From positions 29,813-93,812 of the forward strand of contig CAAEUX010000036.1 of NCBI GenBank assembly GCA_900759335.1: a stretch of DNA of 64,000 bases. The letters are read 5' to 3'. This DNA comes from an uncultured Collinsella sp. Lineage in GTDB: Bacteria > Actinomycetota > Coriobacteriia > Coriobacteriales > Coriobacteriaceae. Positions 35,328 through 44,824 of the stretch are shown one piece after another. Position 1 is the first letter of the stretch. Every line of letters starts with the position of its first letter. The position numbers were made by a program, and so were the translations under genes. The notes under the pieces are model-generated. The model saw nothing but the letters and a program-made list of their open reading frames with translations. It ran no database searches and was not told the origin of the DNA.

Positions 35328-36164
35328 CTACAGCACGGCGCACAACACTGCCAGCAGCGCCACGCCGGCCGCATAGACCGCATCGCGCCAGCTAAACCCG
35401 GCGCGCGCGGGCGCCGGATACGTACCGGCAAAGCCGCGGCACAGCATAGCCTCGTCCATCGCGCGGCTGCATTCCATCGCCTTGATAAAGGTCATGCCCA
35501 TGATACCCGCCAGCGAGTCGGTGCGCGAAAAACCCGCAGGCGCACGGCCAACGCTGCGCAGCATGACCGATTCACACAGATCGTGCGCCGTGCGACCCAG
35601 CACCTCGATGTGCTTGAGCGCCATATCAAACGTAAAGATAACTTCGTCGGGTAGATGCAGCATCTTAAGCGCCGCCGACATTCGGCTCCACGTGAGGGTC
35701 CACGAAACGCCCAGCACCAGCGACACATTAATGAAGGTCTTGAGTGCAATCTTGAGCATGGCGCCCGTGGCAGAAGCACCCAGCAGCAGGGCAGGAAGCG
35801 CCAGAACTACGGCAAACCCCGCGGCAGCCAACGCCGGCACAAAGGTTGCCCGCAGCCCGCGTACGGGGCGCACGGCAACGAGCACCAGCGCGATAGCCGC
35901 CATCAACATGAGGTACAGCGGACTCTGCGTCAGACACACGCACAGGACGCAAACGAACATCCCCACCAGGCGCACCGGAGCCGAAACGCAAGAAAGGGCG
36001 CGGTCGACCATCGACCCGCCCTCGTGCGCGCCTCCACCCAGGCAAACCCGCTCAAGCAGGCTCGCCAGGTGCAGGACATTCTTTTGCATCACACGATGCC
36101 GAGCCCCCGCGGGCTCGTATCGCTGCTCGACCGCAAGCCAGCTAGGCAGCTCGGCTATTGCCAT
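35328..36164 (-). CDS. cbiQ: Cobalt/nickel ECF transporter T component
   Basis: 278 aa from ATG 36164, overlapping the end of cbiM by 23 nt. Several membrane helices (VRLVGMFVCVLCVCLTQSPLYLMLMAAIALVLVAV and others). The coupling region contains SMVDRALSCVSAPVRL near the start and the A-R-G type motif variants GFSRTDSLAGIMGMTFIKAMECSRAMDEAMLCRGFAG near the C-terminus, which contact the ATPase. The N-terminal extension of about 50 residues is longer than usual. Confidence 0.9.
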   Translation of the reverse strand: MAIAELPSWLAVEQRYEPAGARHRVMQKNVLHLASLLERVCLGGGAHEGGSMVDRALSCVSAPVRLVGMFVCVLCVCLTQSPLYLMLMAAIALVLVAVRPVRGLRATFVPALAAAGFAVVLALPALLLGASATGAMLKIALKTFINVSLVLGVSWTLTWSRMSAALKMLHLPDEVIFTFDMALKHIEVLGRTAHDLCESVMLRSVGRAPAGFSRTDSLAGIMGMTFIKAMECSRAMDEAMLCRGFAGTYPAPARAGFSWRDAVYAAGVALLAVLCAVL

Positions 36165-37224
36165 GAGCACCGCTTTCCTTGACCGTCAGCGAGACCAGGC
36201 GGAATGCGATGGTGAGCACCGCCACGCCAATCACGCCCGAAAGAATATACATCGCGGCCTGGCCGGCAAAGCCAAGGCCCTGCTCCTCGGAATAGGCCTG
36301 CAGATAATCGCCCGTGGGCAGAGCGTCTGCAAAGGTCGGGGTATCGAGGCCGACCGAAGCCTGCAGGCTGTTGTCGCCAGCCTCCTGAACGGCAGTCGCG
36401 GCGCCCTCGGCGTCCCACTCGCCCCAGGCGTCACCCGTGGCTAGCAGGCCCAGCGGCGTGGCCACGACAAGGACGGCGACCAGGATGAGCGTGGGAATCA
36501 GGGAAGTCTTCTTGGCAGCACCATCGGCGGCAAGCTGGCCATCGGCGGCTTCGGGACCGACGATAATGCCCGGCGCCGTCTTCTTAATGAAACCGTAGAT
36601 GGCGGCCGTCGCCACGCCCTCGACCACGCCGGCAACCAGCATATGCGGGATCAACATTGCCGGAATAGCCACGGACAGCGGAAAGGGGCAGTACAGTGGA
36701 GCACCCGAGGCGTTGGTGAAGAGCATCGGCTGAATACCAAACTCGATTGCCGCGCACAGGGCCGCCAGGCACAGGCCGACCCAGCCGCTTACGATAGCCG
36801 AAACCGAGGTGCCCCAGCTCTTGTCGTGCAAACGGCTGTTGAGCGCACGGAACACGACAGCAGCGGCAAACGGCAGCACGAAGGCCATGTTAAAGCAGTT
36901 GGCTCCAAAGGACAGGATGCCGCCGTCGCCAAACAGCAGCGCCTGCAGCGCCAGTGCGACCGAAACCGCGATGGCCGCGGCCTCCGGGCCCAGCAGCAGC
37001 GCGATGAGTGAGCCGCCGACGGCGTGACCAGTGGTGCCGCCGGGCAGGGGAACGTTAAACATCATGAGCAAGAAGGAGAATGCGGCGCAGATGCCCAGGA
37101 ACGCCATATGCTCGCGATCGAGCGTGGCGCGCACCTTTTTGATGCAGTGAACCCATACGGGCACCATCGCCACCGCCATGACGGCATCGGTCTGCGGGGA
37201 CAGGTAGTTGTCTGGAATGTGCAT
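36142..37224 (-). CDS. cbiM: Cobalt/nickel ECF transporter substrate-binding protein, CbiM fused to CbiN/PDGLE-like domain
   Basis: 360 aa, ATG 37224 behind GGGAGG. The N-terminus MHIPDNYLSP is the canonical metal-coordinating end of CbiM/NikM (His2 and the free amino terminus). Six to seven membrane helices follow, with FNVPLPGGTTGHAVGG and GDGGILSFGANCFNMAFV. The C-terminal 110 residues have two helices flanking an extracytoplasmic segment, as in CbiN or NikMN fusions. Imports Ni2+ or Co2+; a 28-bp dyad upstream (37282-37309) is of NikR-operator length. Confidence 0.92.
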   Translation of the reverse strand: MHIPDNYLSPQTDAVMAVAMVPVWVHCIKKVRATLDREHMAFLGICAAFSFLLMMFNVPLPGGTTGHAVGGSLIALLLGPEAAAIAVSVALALQALLFGDGGILSFGANCFNMAFVLPFAAAVVFRALNSRLHDKSWGTSVSAIVSGWVGLCLAALCAAIEFGIQPMLFTNASGAPLYCPFPLSVAIPAMLIPHMLVAGVVEGVATAAIYGFIKKTAPGIIVGPEAADGQLAADGAAKKTSLIPTLILVAVLVVATPLGLLATGDAWGEWDAEGAATAVQEAGDNSLQASVGLDTPTFADALPTGDYLQAYSEEQGLGFAGQAAMYILSGVIGVAVLTIAFRLVSLTVKESGAHGNSRAA

Positions 37225-37281
37225 ATACGCCTCCCGGTTATCGGCGCACGGAATTGCAACGTCGCCTAAATCACCTTGTCA

Positions 37282-37309
37282 GTGTTACGTAATGTCAGAT
37301 TCGTAACAC
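37282..37309. promoter_or_regulatory. 28-bp operator-like dyad upstream of cbiM
   Basis: Perfect 8-bp inverted repeats GTGTTACG and CGTAACAC separated by 12 bp, 58 bp before the cbiM start codon. Total length equals that of the E. coli NikR operator (28 bp), though the half-site sequence differs. A metal-responsive repressor site is the likeliest reading. Confidence 0.6.
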
Positions 37310-37329
37310 GCCGCCGGCTATCATAGCAA

Positions 37330-37352
37330 AACGGCGCGCTGCCGACAAAGCA
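37330..37352 (-). terminator. pheST operon terminator
   Basis: AACGGCG.GCTGC / GCAGC.CGCCGTT stem with a CGACAAA loop and TTTTG on the minus strand, about 120 bp past the pheT stop. Confidence 0.75.
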
Positions 37353-37469
37353 GCACGCCGTTATGTAATGCGCGTGTCATATATGCAGGCTCAGCAGCGC
37401 CTTATACCGAGCATAGCGGTCACGTAGGACTCGCCAGCAGCCACCGCTGACCTATACCCAGCGCAAGAC

Positions 37470-39923
37470 CTAGCCGCGGACCTCGCCGTTTACGCCCTTG
37501 CACACCTTGGTGACAATCTTCTGGTGTGCCTTCTCGACCTCTTCGCTGGTGAGCGTGTGGTCGTCGGAGCGATACGTAAGCGCAAAGGCCATGGACTTCT
37601 TGCCCACACCCACGCGGACCGGATCACGGTAGACGTCGAACAGGCGCACGCCCTCGAGCAGCTTGCCGCCGGCGCTGGTAATACGGCGCTCAAGATCCTC
37701 GCAGGTCACAGCGTTGTCGACCACGATAGCAAGGTCGTGTTCAACAGCCGGGTACTGCGAGAACTCGCGGTAGTTCTCCTGGTTGCGGGCACCCTTGATC
37801 AGCTTGTCCAGATCGAGCTCAAAGGCAACGACGACCTCATCGATGCCCATTGCCTCGCGCGCCTTGGGGTGAATCTCGCCGACCCAGCCCAGCACGGTGC
37901 CGCCGGACAGAACCTCGGCCGCACAACCCGGCTGCAAGAAAGCGTAGCCCTCGCCCTCGACGGGACGGAAGCGAACCTTCTCGATGCGCAGCTGGGCGAG
38001 CAGTTCCTCGACAATGCCCTTACCAAAGAAGAAGCGCAGCTTGCGGTACTTCATGTTCCAAGACTGCTCGCTCCACTGGCCCGAGAGCACACCCGCCACG
38101 GACTTGGTCTCCTTGGGCAGGCTGGCGTTCTCGCGACCGTGGAACAGGCTGCCGACCTCGTACAGGTGCACGTTGGGCGTGCCGTGGGCCTCGTTATAGG
38201 CAACGGACTGCAGCAGGCCCGGCAACAGCGAGCGGCGCATCTCGGTCTGCTCGGCTACCAGCGGGTTCATGAGCACCACGGGGCAACCGCGGCCCTCGGT
38301 GGACATACCGATCTTCTCCAGGTCGCCCGGGGCGGCAAAGCCAAAAGTCGTGGTCTCGTTGAGGCCGCAGGCGCGCAGGATCTCGCCGACCTTACGGGTG
38401 AGCTTCTGCTCGCGGGTCAGGCCGCCGATGTGGTTCTTGGCAGCCGGGATGGTCGCCGTCACGCGGCCCATGCCCCATAGGCGCAGGACCTCCTCGATCA
38501 GATCGATCTCGCGCGGCAGATCGGGGCGGAAGCTCGGCGGGGTGACCACGAAGTCCTCGCCGTCGCGCTCGACGGTGCAGCCCAGACGGGTGAGCGAACG
38601 CTCGATAAAGTCGGGCTCGATGTCGGCACCGCAGATGGCGTGCACGCGGGCCAGGCGCAGCCTGATGCTGTCGATGGTCTTGGGCGCGGGGAACACATCC
38701 ACGTAGCCGGGAGCGACCTCGCCGCCGGCGATCTCCTCAATCAGCGCGCAGGTAACGTTGGCGACATCCACGCAACCGGTCTCATCGACCTGACGCTCAA
38801 AGCGAATGGATGCATCGGAGATCAGCGACAGGTCGCGGCTGGTGTGCGAGGTGCGACCGGCGTTGAAGCAGGCGCTCTCGACCATCACGTCGACGGTGTC
38901 GTCCTCGATCTCGGAATCCATGCCGCCCATAACGCCGGCCAGCGCCACGGGACGCTCGCCGTCGGTGATGAGGCCCATGCCGGCGTCGAGCGTGCGCTCC
39001 TCGCCGTCGAGGGTCGTAAACTTCTCGTCCTGTTGGGCGGCGCGAACCACCACGCGACGATGGCCATCGCGCTCGGCAAAGGTGTCCAGGTCAAAGGCGT
39101 GCAGCGGCTGACCAGTGAGCATCATCACATAGTTGGTGATGTCGACGATGTTGTTGTGCGGGCGCACGCCCAGGGCGTTGAGGCGCTTGACCATCCAGTC
39201 GGGCGAGGGGCCGACCTTCACGTTGCGCACGATGCGGGCGACATAGCGGTCGCACAGGCCCTCGTCGGCAATCTCGACCGAAAGCTCGTCGTCGGTCGCG
39301 CGGCCAGTCTCGGCCTTGATGGCGGGCAGCTCAACGTGGAAATCGCGGTCGAAGATGGCGCCGGTCTCGCGGGCCATGCCGATCATGGACAGGCAATCGG
39401 GACGGTTGGGCGTGATCTCGCAGTCGAGCACGGTGTCGCTCGATCCCACGTACTCGGCAAACGGCATGCCGCAGGGCGTATCCTCGGGCAGGATCATGAT
39501 GCCGGAGTGGTCGCCGCCCAGGCCGAGCTCGCGCGCAGAGCAGTTCATGCCCATGGACACGACGCCGCGAAGCTTGCTCTTCTTGATCTTGACGTCGCCG
39601 GGAAGCACGGCGCCGATCATTGCCGTGACGATGTGGTCGCCGGCCTCAAAATTCTGCGCGCCACAGACGATCTGCAGCGGGGCGGGATTGCCGTCGGCGT
39701 CGAGGTTCTTGTCGCCCACATCGACCGAGCACACATACATGTGGTCGCTATCGGGGTGTGGGGTCTTGGTGAGCACCTTGGCGGTCACCACATGGTCGAA
39801 GGACTCGCCCACGGTGTCGATCGCCTCGACCTCGGTGCCGGTACGGATATATTCGTCCGAAAGGGTCTTGGGGTCCTCCGGAATATCGATCATGGTCTTG
39901 AGCCAGTCGTAAGAAACGCGCAT
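37470..39923 (-). CDS. pheT: Phenylalanine--tRNA ligase beta subunit
   Basis: 817 aa, the usual length. Start ATG 39923 gives MRVSYDWLKTMIDIP. Domain order: N-terminal OB-fold tRNA-binding domain (DHVVTAKVLTKTPHPDSDHMYVC), B3/B4 editing domain, B5 domain, catalytic-like core and C-terminal ferredoxin-fold anticodon-binding domain (FSQYPAVEHDLAIVVDNAVTCEDL). Forms the alpha2-beta2 enzyme with PheS, 63 nt upstream. Confidence 0.97.
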   Translation of the reverse strand: MRVSYDWLKTMIDIPEDPKTLSDEYIRTGTEVEAIDTVGESFDHVVTAKVLTKTPHPDSDHMYVCSVDVGDKNLDADGNPAPLQIVCGAQNFEAGDHIVTAMIGAVLPGDVKIKKSKLRGVVSMGMNCSARELGLGGDHSGIMILPEDTPCGMPFAEYVGSSDTVLDCEITPNRPDCLSMIGMARETGAIFDRDFHVELPAIKAETGRATDDELSVEIADEGLCDRYVARIVRNVKVGPSPDWMVKRLNALGVRPHNNIVDITNYVMMLTGQPLHAFDLDTFAERDGHRRVVVRAAQQDEKFTTLDGEERTLDAGMGLITDGERPVALAGVMGGMDSEIEDDTVDVMVESACFNAGRTSHTSRDLSLISDASIRFERQVDETGCVDVANVTCALIEEIAGGEVAPGYVDVFPAPKTIDSIRLRLARVHAICGADIEPDFIERSLTRLGCTVERDGEDFVVTPPSFRPDLPREIDLIEEVLRLWGMGRVTATIPAAKNHIGGLTREQKLTRKVGEILRACGLNETTTFGFAAPGDLEKIGMSTEGRGCPVVLMNPLVAEQTEMRRSLLPGLLQSVAYNEAHGTPNVHLYEVGSLFHGRENASLPKETKSVAGVLSGQWSEQSWNMKYRKLRFFFGKGIVEELLAQLRIEKVRFRPVEGEGYAFLQPGCAAEVLSGGTVLGWVGEIHPKAREAMGIDEVVVAFELDLDKLIKGARNQENYREFSQYPAVEHDLAIVVDNAVTCEDLERRITSAGGKLLEGVRLFDVYRDPVRVGVGKKSMAFALTYRSDDHTLTSEEVEKAHQKIVTKVCKGVNGEVRG

Positions 39924-39986
39924 CTAACTGGTCTCCTTTCATAAATGCGGCTTTGAGCCGGAAACTGCAACTAAGAAGAAAGCGTT

Positions 39987-41063
39987 CTAGAACTGGTTCA
40001 AGAACCTCATGTCACCAGTCATCAACGTGCGCAGGTCGGGCAGGTCGTAGCGCAGTGCCGCGACGCGCTCGGCGCCAATACCAAAGGCGAAGCCGGTGTA
40101 CTTCTCGGGGTCGATGCCGCAGTTGATCAGGACGTTGGGGTCGACCATGCCGCAGCCCAGGATCTCGATCCAGCCGCTGTGCTTGCAGAAGTTGCAGCCC
40201 TTGCCGCCGCAGACGTGGCAGCTCACGTCCACCTCGCAGGAAGGCTCGGTGAAGGGGAAGAAGTGCGGGCGATAACGCGTCTTGCGGTCCTCGCCAAACA
40301 TGCACTTAACAAAGTAGTCGAGCGTGCCCTTAAGATCGCCAAAGGTGATGCCCTCGTCGACGACCAGGCCCTCGATCTGGTTGAACTGCGGCAGGTGGCA
40401 AGCGTCAGCCGTATCGGGACGGTAGACGGTGCCCGGGCAGATCATGTAGATGGGCGGCTTCTGCGACTCCATGGTGTGGATCTGCACGCCCGATGTCTGG
40501 GTGCGTAGCAGCACGTCAGACTCACCGTGAGCGTGAGCCTCGGGATGCGCGACGCTGCCGGGGTTGTTGTCGACCACATAGAACGTGTCGCGAGCCGAGC
40601 GACTCGGGTGATCCATGGGCGCGTTGAGCGCGGTAAAGTTGTAGTAGGAGGTATCGACCATGGGGCCGGACTCGACGGTGTAGCCGATACCGCAGAAGAT
40701 GTCCTCGGCCTCCTCGATGATCTGCTTGATCAGGTGCTGGTGACCGATCTGCGGACAGATGCCCGGCAGCGTGATGTCGACGGCCTCGTGCTCGAGTGCG
40801 TGCTTGAGGGCGGCGGCCTTCATCTCGGTGGTGCGCTCGTCGAGCATGCCCTCGATCAGCTGGCGCATCTCGTTGGCGCGCTTGCCCATCATGGGACGAT
40901 CCTCGGGGGCGAGTTTGCCCATCATGCGCATCAGGGCGGTGATACGGCCTTTGCGACCGAGCAGCTCAACGCGCGCGGCCTCGAGCTTGGCGGCGTCGTC
41001 AGCGCTAGTGACGAGCTCCTTGGCCTCTTCCTCGAGTTTGACCAGATCATCAATCAGACTCAT
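39987..41063 (-). CDS. pheS: Phenylalanine--tRNA ligase alpha subunit
   Basis: 358 aa from ATG 41063 (AAAGGGAAG upstream), giving MSLIDDLVKLEEEAKELV. An N-terminal coiled coil, then the class II catalytic core with motif 2 (TVYRPDTADACHLPQFNQIEGLVVDEG) and motif 3 (GFAFGIGAERVAALRYDLPD). A cysteine-rich insert, SCHVCGGKGCNFCKHSGW, is present. Expression is controlled by the T-box leader upstream. Confidence 0.97.
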   Translation of the reverse strand: MSLIDDLVKLEEEAKELVTSADDAAKLEAARVELLGRKGRITALMRMMGKLAPEDRPMMGKRANEMRQLIEGMLDERTTEMKAAALKHALEHEAVDITLPGICPQIGHQHLIKQIIEEAEDIFCGIGYTVESGPMVDTSYYNFTALNAPMDHPSRSARDTFYVVDNNPGSVAHPEAHAHGESDVLLRTQTSGVQIHTMESQKPPIYMICPGTVYRPDTADACHLPQFNQIEGLVVDEGITFGDLKGTLDYFVKCMFGEDRKTRYRPHFFPFTEPSCEVDVSCHVCGGKGCNFCKHSGWIEILGCGMVDPNVLINCGIDPEKYTGFAFGIGAERVAALRYDLPDLRTLMTGDMRFLNQF

Positions 41064-41146
41064 GTCTTCCCTTTCGTCTCTCGCACATCCGCGCTCCGGG
41101 ACGGCTGACGCCGCCCGATGTTGCGGATGCGCGGCCCGGTTCGGTA

Positions 41147-41440
41147 ACAAAAAAACCGACCTCGGGCATGTACATTGCCCAAGGACGGTTGAATTCCGCG
41201 GTACCACCTTGTTTGACCCGGCGGATGTCTGGCCCGCCGCGCCCACTCTGTGCCTCTTGTCGCGAGGCTCACGGCTTCCCTACTGGGACTTTGCTGCCAC
41301 TGGCCGCGTGCCCGTTGAGGTCGCTGCTCGGGAGTGAACGCTTGGCCCTTGCCACCGCAGGAAGGCTTGCAGCCCATGACCTTCCCTCTCTTGCCGGCGA
41401 CGCGGCGGGCAAAACCCTCTCCGTCAACGCATTGGGCTAT
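41147..41440 (-). promoter_or_regulatory. T-box riboswitch of pheST
   Basis: On the minus strand, the hallmark T-box sequence AAGGTGGTACCGCGG (41210-41196 region) is followed by a terminator (stem near CCTTGGGCA/TGCCCGAGG, then TTTTTTT) at 41189-41149. The bulge TGGT pairs with ACCA ends, fitting the discriminator A of tRNA-Phe. A candidate specifier codon TTC (followed by A) lies at 41338-41336. The 5' end of stem I is approximate. Uncharged tRNA-Phe would stabilise antitermination. Confidence 0.9.
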
Positions 41441-41568
41441 AGGATAACACATTTCGCGAGCGCATCGCCGCGTTCCGTTTTGTTCGCGCTGGGTACAAGG
41501 CAGGTAGCTGTGCAAACTGGCCGCACGCCCACCCGTGGCGTCCGGTCTGCGAGATCAAGGATATAGGT

Positions 41569-43143
41569 ATGGAAAAGAAGCACGATAAGAAGGCCAAGCC
41601 CGCAGCGGGCAAGACGCCCAAAGGCATGAAGGTCGATAAGGCCGTCAAAAAATTCCGCAAGCTCGAAGGCAAACTGTGGACCCGCGAGTACCTGCTCAAG
41701 ATTGCCGAGTTCGATGGAGCGACCATTGCTCCCGCCAACGGTGCCGCCGCCCGTGCCGACACCATGGGCACCCTTGCCGGCGAGCACCATAAGCTCCTGA
41801 CCAGCGAAAAGTCTGTCGAACTCGTGCACTCGCTGGCACGCGAGACCGTCGCCGGCGGCAAGATCGACGACCCGCAGCTGCTTGACGAGATCCGCGTGCT
41901 CGGCCGCGACCAGCGCGAGGCAAGCGCCATCCCCACCGAGGAGGCCGAAGCCTGGACCAGGCTCACCTGCGAGGCCGACGCCGTGTGGCACAAGGCCAAG
42001 ACGGCCAACGACTGGGCGAGCTTTGAGCCCTATGTGGATAGAATCGTCGCCCAACTTAAGCATCAGGCCGAACTCATGGACCCCAAGCGCGACCCATACG
42101 ATGTTTGGCTCGACCAGTACGAGCGCGGCCTTTCCACCGAGAGCTTCGACGCGTTTTGCGACGAGGTCAAGGCCACGGTCGTGCCGCTCGTGCACGCCAT
42201 CGGCGAGCGCGGCCAGCAGCCCGCTGCAGACTTTTTGCACGCGCATGTGCCCGAGGCCGCCCAGCGTGCCATGAGCTTCGACCTGATGAAGCTCGTCGGC
42301 CTGAACCTGGACGACACCACGCTTGCCTTTACCGAGCATCCGTTTAGCGAGGGCTTTGCCGTGGGCGACGCGCGCATCGCGACGCACATCTACGAGGACG
42401 ACTGCATCTCCAATGTCTACAGCATCATCCACGAGGCGGGACACACCATGTACGAGCTGGGCGTCAATCCCGCCTATGCGCGCACCTGCCTGGAGGGCGG
42501 CACCTCCATGGGCATCCACGAGAGCCAGAGCCGCTTCTTTGAGAACACCGTAGGCCGCAGCCGCGCTTTTATGGGACCGCTGCTCGAGGTGCTGCGCCGC
42601 CACGCGCCCGAGGTCTATGGCAGCGTGGACGAGGACACGCTCTACCGCGCCGTGAACATCGCGCAGCCGTCGTTGATCCGCACCGAGGCCGACGAGCTCA
42701 CCTACCCGCTGCATATTATGGTGCGCTACGAGATTGAACGCATGCTGTTTGCCGGCGAAGCCACGGCCAAGGACATCCCCGCGCTTTGGAATCGCTTTAT
42801 GGACGAGTACCTGGGCATTCCCGTTCCCGACGACACGCACGGCTGTCTACAGGATACGCACTGGAGCGGCGGCTCGTTTGGCTACTTCCCCACGTATGCG
42901 CTGGGCAGTGCCTACGATGCCATGTTTGTGCCGGCCATGTGCCGCGACGGTGTCGACCTCAACGGCGCCTGTGCGAGCGGCGACCTGGCACCCGTCCGCG
43001 CCTGGCTGGGCGAGCACATTTGGCAGTGGGGCCGCGCCAAGGACGCGCCGGAGCTCATCAAGGGCGCGTGCGGCATGGCGTTCGATGCCCGCTACTACTG
43101 CAGCTACCTGCAGGACAAGTTCACCACGCTCTACGAGCTGTAA
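41569..43143 (+). CDS. M32-family metallocarboxypeptidase
   Basis: 524 aa, ATG 41569 with AAGGA upstream. A cytoplasmic zinc carboxypeptidase of the Taq type. The HEXXH motif is IIHEAGHTMYELG (about residue 287), followed by the family signatures GIHESQSRFFEN, IRTEADELTYPLHIMVRYEIE and GCLQDTHWSGGSFGYFPTYALG. A lysine-rich N-terminal extension (KKHDKKAKPAAGKTPKG) is unusual. Stands alone between the pheST T-box and a terminator. Confidence 0.95.
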   Translation: MEKKHDKKAKPAAGKTPKGMKVDKAVKKFRKLEGKLWTREYLLKIAEFDGATIAPANGAAARADTMGTLAGEHHKLLTSEKSVELVHSLARETVAGGKIDDPQLLDEIRVLGRDQREASAIPTEEAEAWTRLTCEADAVWHKAKTANDWASFEPYVDRIVAQLKHQAELMDPKRDPYDVWLDQYERGLSTESFDAFCDEVKATVVPLVHAIGERGQQPAADFLHAHVPEAAQRAMSFDLMKLVGLNLDDTTLAFTEHPFSEGFAVGDARIATHIYEDDCISNVYSIIHEAGHTMYELGVNPAYARTCLEGGTSMGIHESQSRFFENTVGRSRAFMGPLLEVLRRHAPEVYGSVDEDTLYRAVNIAQPSLIRTEADELTYPLHIMVRYEIERMLFAGEATAKDIPALWNRFMDEYLGIPVPDDTHGCLQDTHWSGGSFGYFPTYALGSAYDAMFVPAMCRDGVDLNGACASGDLAPVRAWLGEHIWQWGRAKDAPELIKGACGMAFDARYYCSYLQDKFTTLYEL

Positions 43144-43164
43144 GGCATAACCGACACGCCAACG

Positions 43165-43208
43165 CAAAGGGGACGCCGCGAAACCAATCCGCAGCGTCCC
43201 CTTTTTTC
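43165..43208 (+). terminator. Terminator after the M32 peptidase gene
   Basis: AAAGGGGACGC / GCGTCCCCTTT arms with a 17-nt loop, then TTT. Confidence 0.85.
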
Positions 43209-43270
43209 ACCCAATAACTAGGTACCCAATGACTAGTTCGTTGACGCTAATGTCTTGGCAACGTCAGCGA

Positions 43271-43369
43271 AAACGGCCCCAAGCGAGCAAGGTGACGTGA
43301 AATGAAAGGGCGCTGACCTTCTGGTCGCGCCCTTGAAATTGAACGTCAGATTGCCGCTTGGGGCCGTTT
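43271..43369. repeat. 99-bp nested fold-back sequence
   Basis: Perfect 15-bp outer arms (AAACGGCCCCAAGCG / CGCTTGGGGCCGTTT) enclose a second near-perfect pair (TGACGT..AAAT..AAGGGCGC / GCGCCCTT..AATT..AACGTCA) and an apical GACC-TTCT-GGTC hairpin. It has no coding potential and lies between convergent genes. Confidence 0.75.
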
Positions 43370-43381
43370 GCAGCGTCGAGC

Positions 43382-43411
43382 AGCTACGCGGTTTGGTAAA
43401 ACCGCGTAGCT
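43382..43411 (-). terminator. Hairpin at the glmM stop codon
   Basis: AGCTACGCGGTTT / AAACCGCGTAGCT stem overlapping the glmM stop by 2 nt. There is no clear T run, so terminator activity is uncertain. Confidence 0.5.
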
Positions 43412-44741
43412 ATAAAGCCTCGAGCGCGTTGGCGATGCGCTTCATGGCGGCATCGGCGGATGCTTGGTCGGGCGCCTCGGCCAGCACGCGGATAACCGAC
43501 TCGGTTCCGCTCTTGCGCACGAGCACGCGGCCCTCGCCTGCCAGCGCAACCTCGGCCTCGGCGATGGCGTTCTGCACGCCCATATTCTCGAGCGCGGCGT
43601 CCTTGTCCGCCACGTGCACGGCCACCTGCGCCTGTGGCAGCAGCTTGCACGGAGCCGTGAGCTGCGAGAGCGTCTCGCGCTCGGCACGAATCACTTCCAT
43701 CACGCGCAGCGAGGTCATAATGCCGTCGCCCGTGCGCTCGATATCGCCAAAGATCGTATGGCCCGTCTGCTCGCCGCCCAGGCTGTAGCCGCCCTCGCGC
43801 ATCTTGGCATACACGTGACGGTCGCCCACGCCGCTGGTCACGGCACTCAGGCCGGCAAGCTCCAACGACTTGATCAGGCCAAAGTTGCTGGCGATCGTCG
43901 GCACCACGGTACCGCCCGAGAGACGCCCGTGCTTGTTCAGGTACACACCGCACACGTACAGGATCTGGTCGCCGTCGACCACGCGGCCGCGCTCGTCCAC
44001 GGCCAGGCAGCGGTCGGCATCGCCATCGTAGGCAAAGCCCACATCCAGGCCCTGCTCCACCACGTGGCGCTGCAGGCGCTCAATATGCGTAGAGCCGCAG
44101 TCGACATTGATGTTAAAGCCGTCGGGCGCGGCATTGATCACGCGCACATCGGCGCCCAGTGCGTCGAACACCGGCTTGGCCACCGAGGATGCCGAGCCGT
44201 TGGCGCAATCGATGCCGATCTTGACGCCCTGCAGCGAAAAGTTCGCGCTGGCGATGAGCGAAGCAATGTAGCGGTTGCGGCCCTGCATGTAGTCCACCGT
44301 GGCACCGATGTGGTTGCCCGTGGCCAGCGGCACCTCGCTCTTGCCATCGATGTAGTCCTCGATGAGCTCCAGTACGTCCTCGTCCATCTTAAAGCCGTCG
44401 CTGTTGACGAGCTTAATGCCGTTATCGCAAAACGGATTGTGGCTCGCGCTGATCATGATGCCGCAATCGAAGCAGCCTTCCACGGTCTGGTGCGCTACGC
44501 CCGGCGTGGGGATCACGTGCAGCATATAGGCGTCCGCACCGCTCGCGACCAGGCCGCTCACCAGCGCCGCCTCGAACATATAACTCGAGCGACGCGTGTC
44601 CTTGCCCACGATGACGCGCGCCTTGCGCTCGCGGTTGGCGCCGTAATACCAGCCCACAAAACGGCCAATCTTATAAGCGTGCTCTACCGTCAGCCCAACG
44701 TTGGCCTCACCGCGAAAGCCGTCGGTGCCAAAGTACTTCAT
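43410..44741 (-). CDS. glmM: Phosphoglucosamine mutase
   Basis: 443 aa, start ATG 44741. Converts glucosamine-6-phosphate to glucosamine-1-phosphate for UDP-GlcNAc and peptidoglycan synthesis. Motifs: KYFGTDGFRGEAN at the N-terminus, the phosphoserine loop ISASHNPFCDNGIK (about residue 98), the magnesium loop AYDGDADRCLAVD (about residue 238), the sugar loop GGEQTGHTIFGD and the phosphate site RKSGTESVIRVLAE. All catalytic loops are intact. Confidence 0.96.
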   Translation of the reverse strand: MKYFGTDGFRGEANVGLTVEHAYKIGRFVGWYYGANRERKARVIVGKDTRRSSYMFEAALVSGLVASGADAYMLHVIPTPGVAHQTVEGCFDCGIMISASHNPFCDNGIKLVNSDGFKMDEDVLELIEDYIDGKSEVPLATGNHIGATVDYMQGRNRYIASLIASANFSLQGVKIGIDCANGSASSVAKPVFDALGADVRVINAAPDGFNINVDCGSTHIERLQRHVVEQGLDVGFAYDGDADRCLAVDERGRVVDGDQILYVCGVYLNKHGRLSGGTVVPTIASNFGLIKSLELAGLSAVTSGVGDRHVYAKMREGGYSLGGEQTGHTIFGDIERTGDGIMTSLRVMEVIRAERETLSQLTAPCKLLPQAQVAVHVADKDAALENMGVQNAIAEAEVALAGEGRVLVRKSGTESVIRVLAEAPDQASADAAMKRIANALEAL

Positions 44742-44757
44742 GCGCTCTCCTTACAAA

Positions 44758-44790
44758 ATAGGGGCGAACAGATTGCCTGTCCGCCCCAAA
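44758..44790 (-). terminator. Terminator of the DUF4012 gene
   Basis: GGGGCG.ACAG / CTGT.CGCCCC arms around ATTGC, then TATTTTG on the minus strand. Just beyond the stop at 44825. Confidence 0.7.
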
Positions 44791-44824
44791 ATGGTACTCG
44801 ATTATCTGCGCTACCAGAAAAACC

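Noticed and set aside
43208..43270. Small gene between the M32 peptidase and glmM
   Set aside because: No start with a site and no reading frame over 30 codons outside the fold-back sequence.
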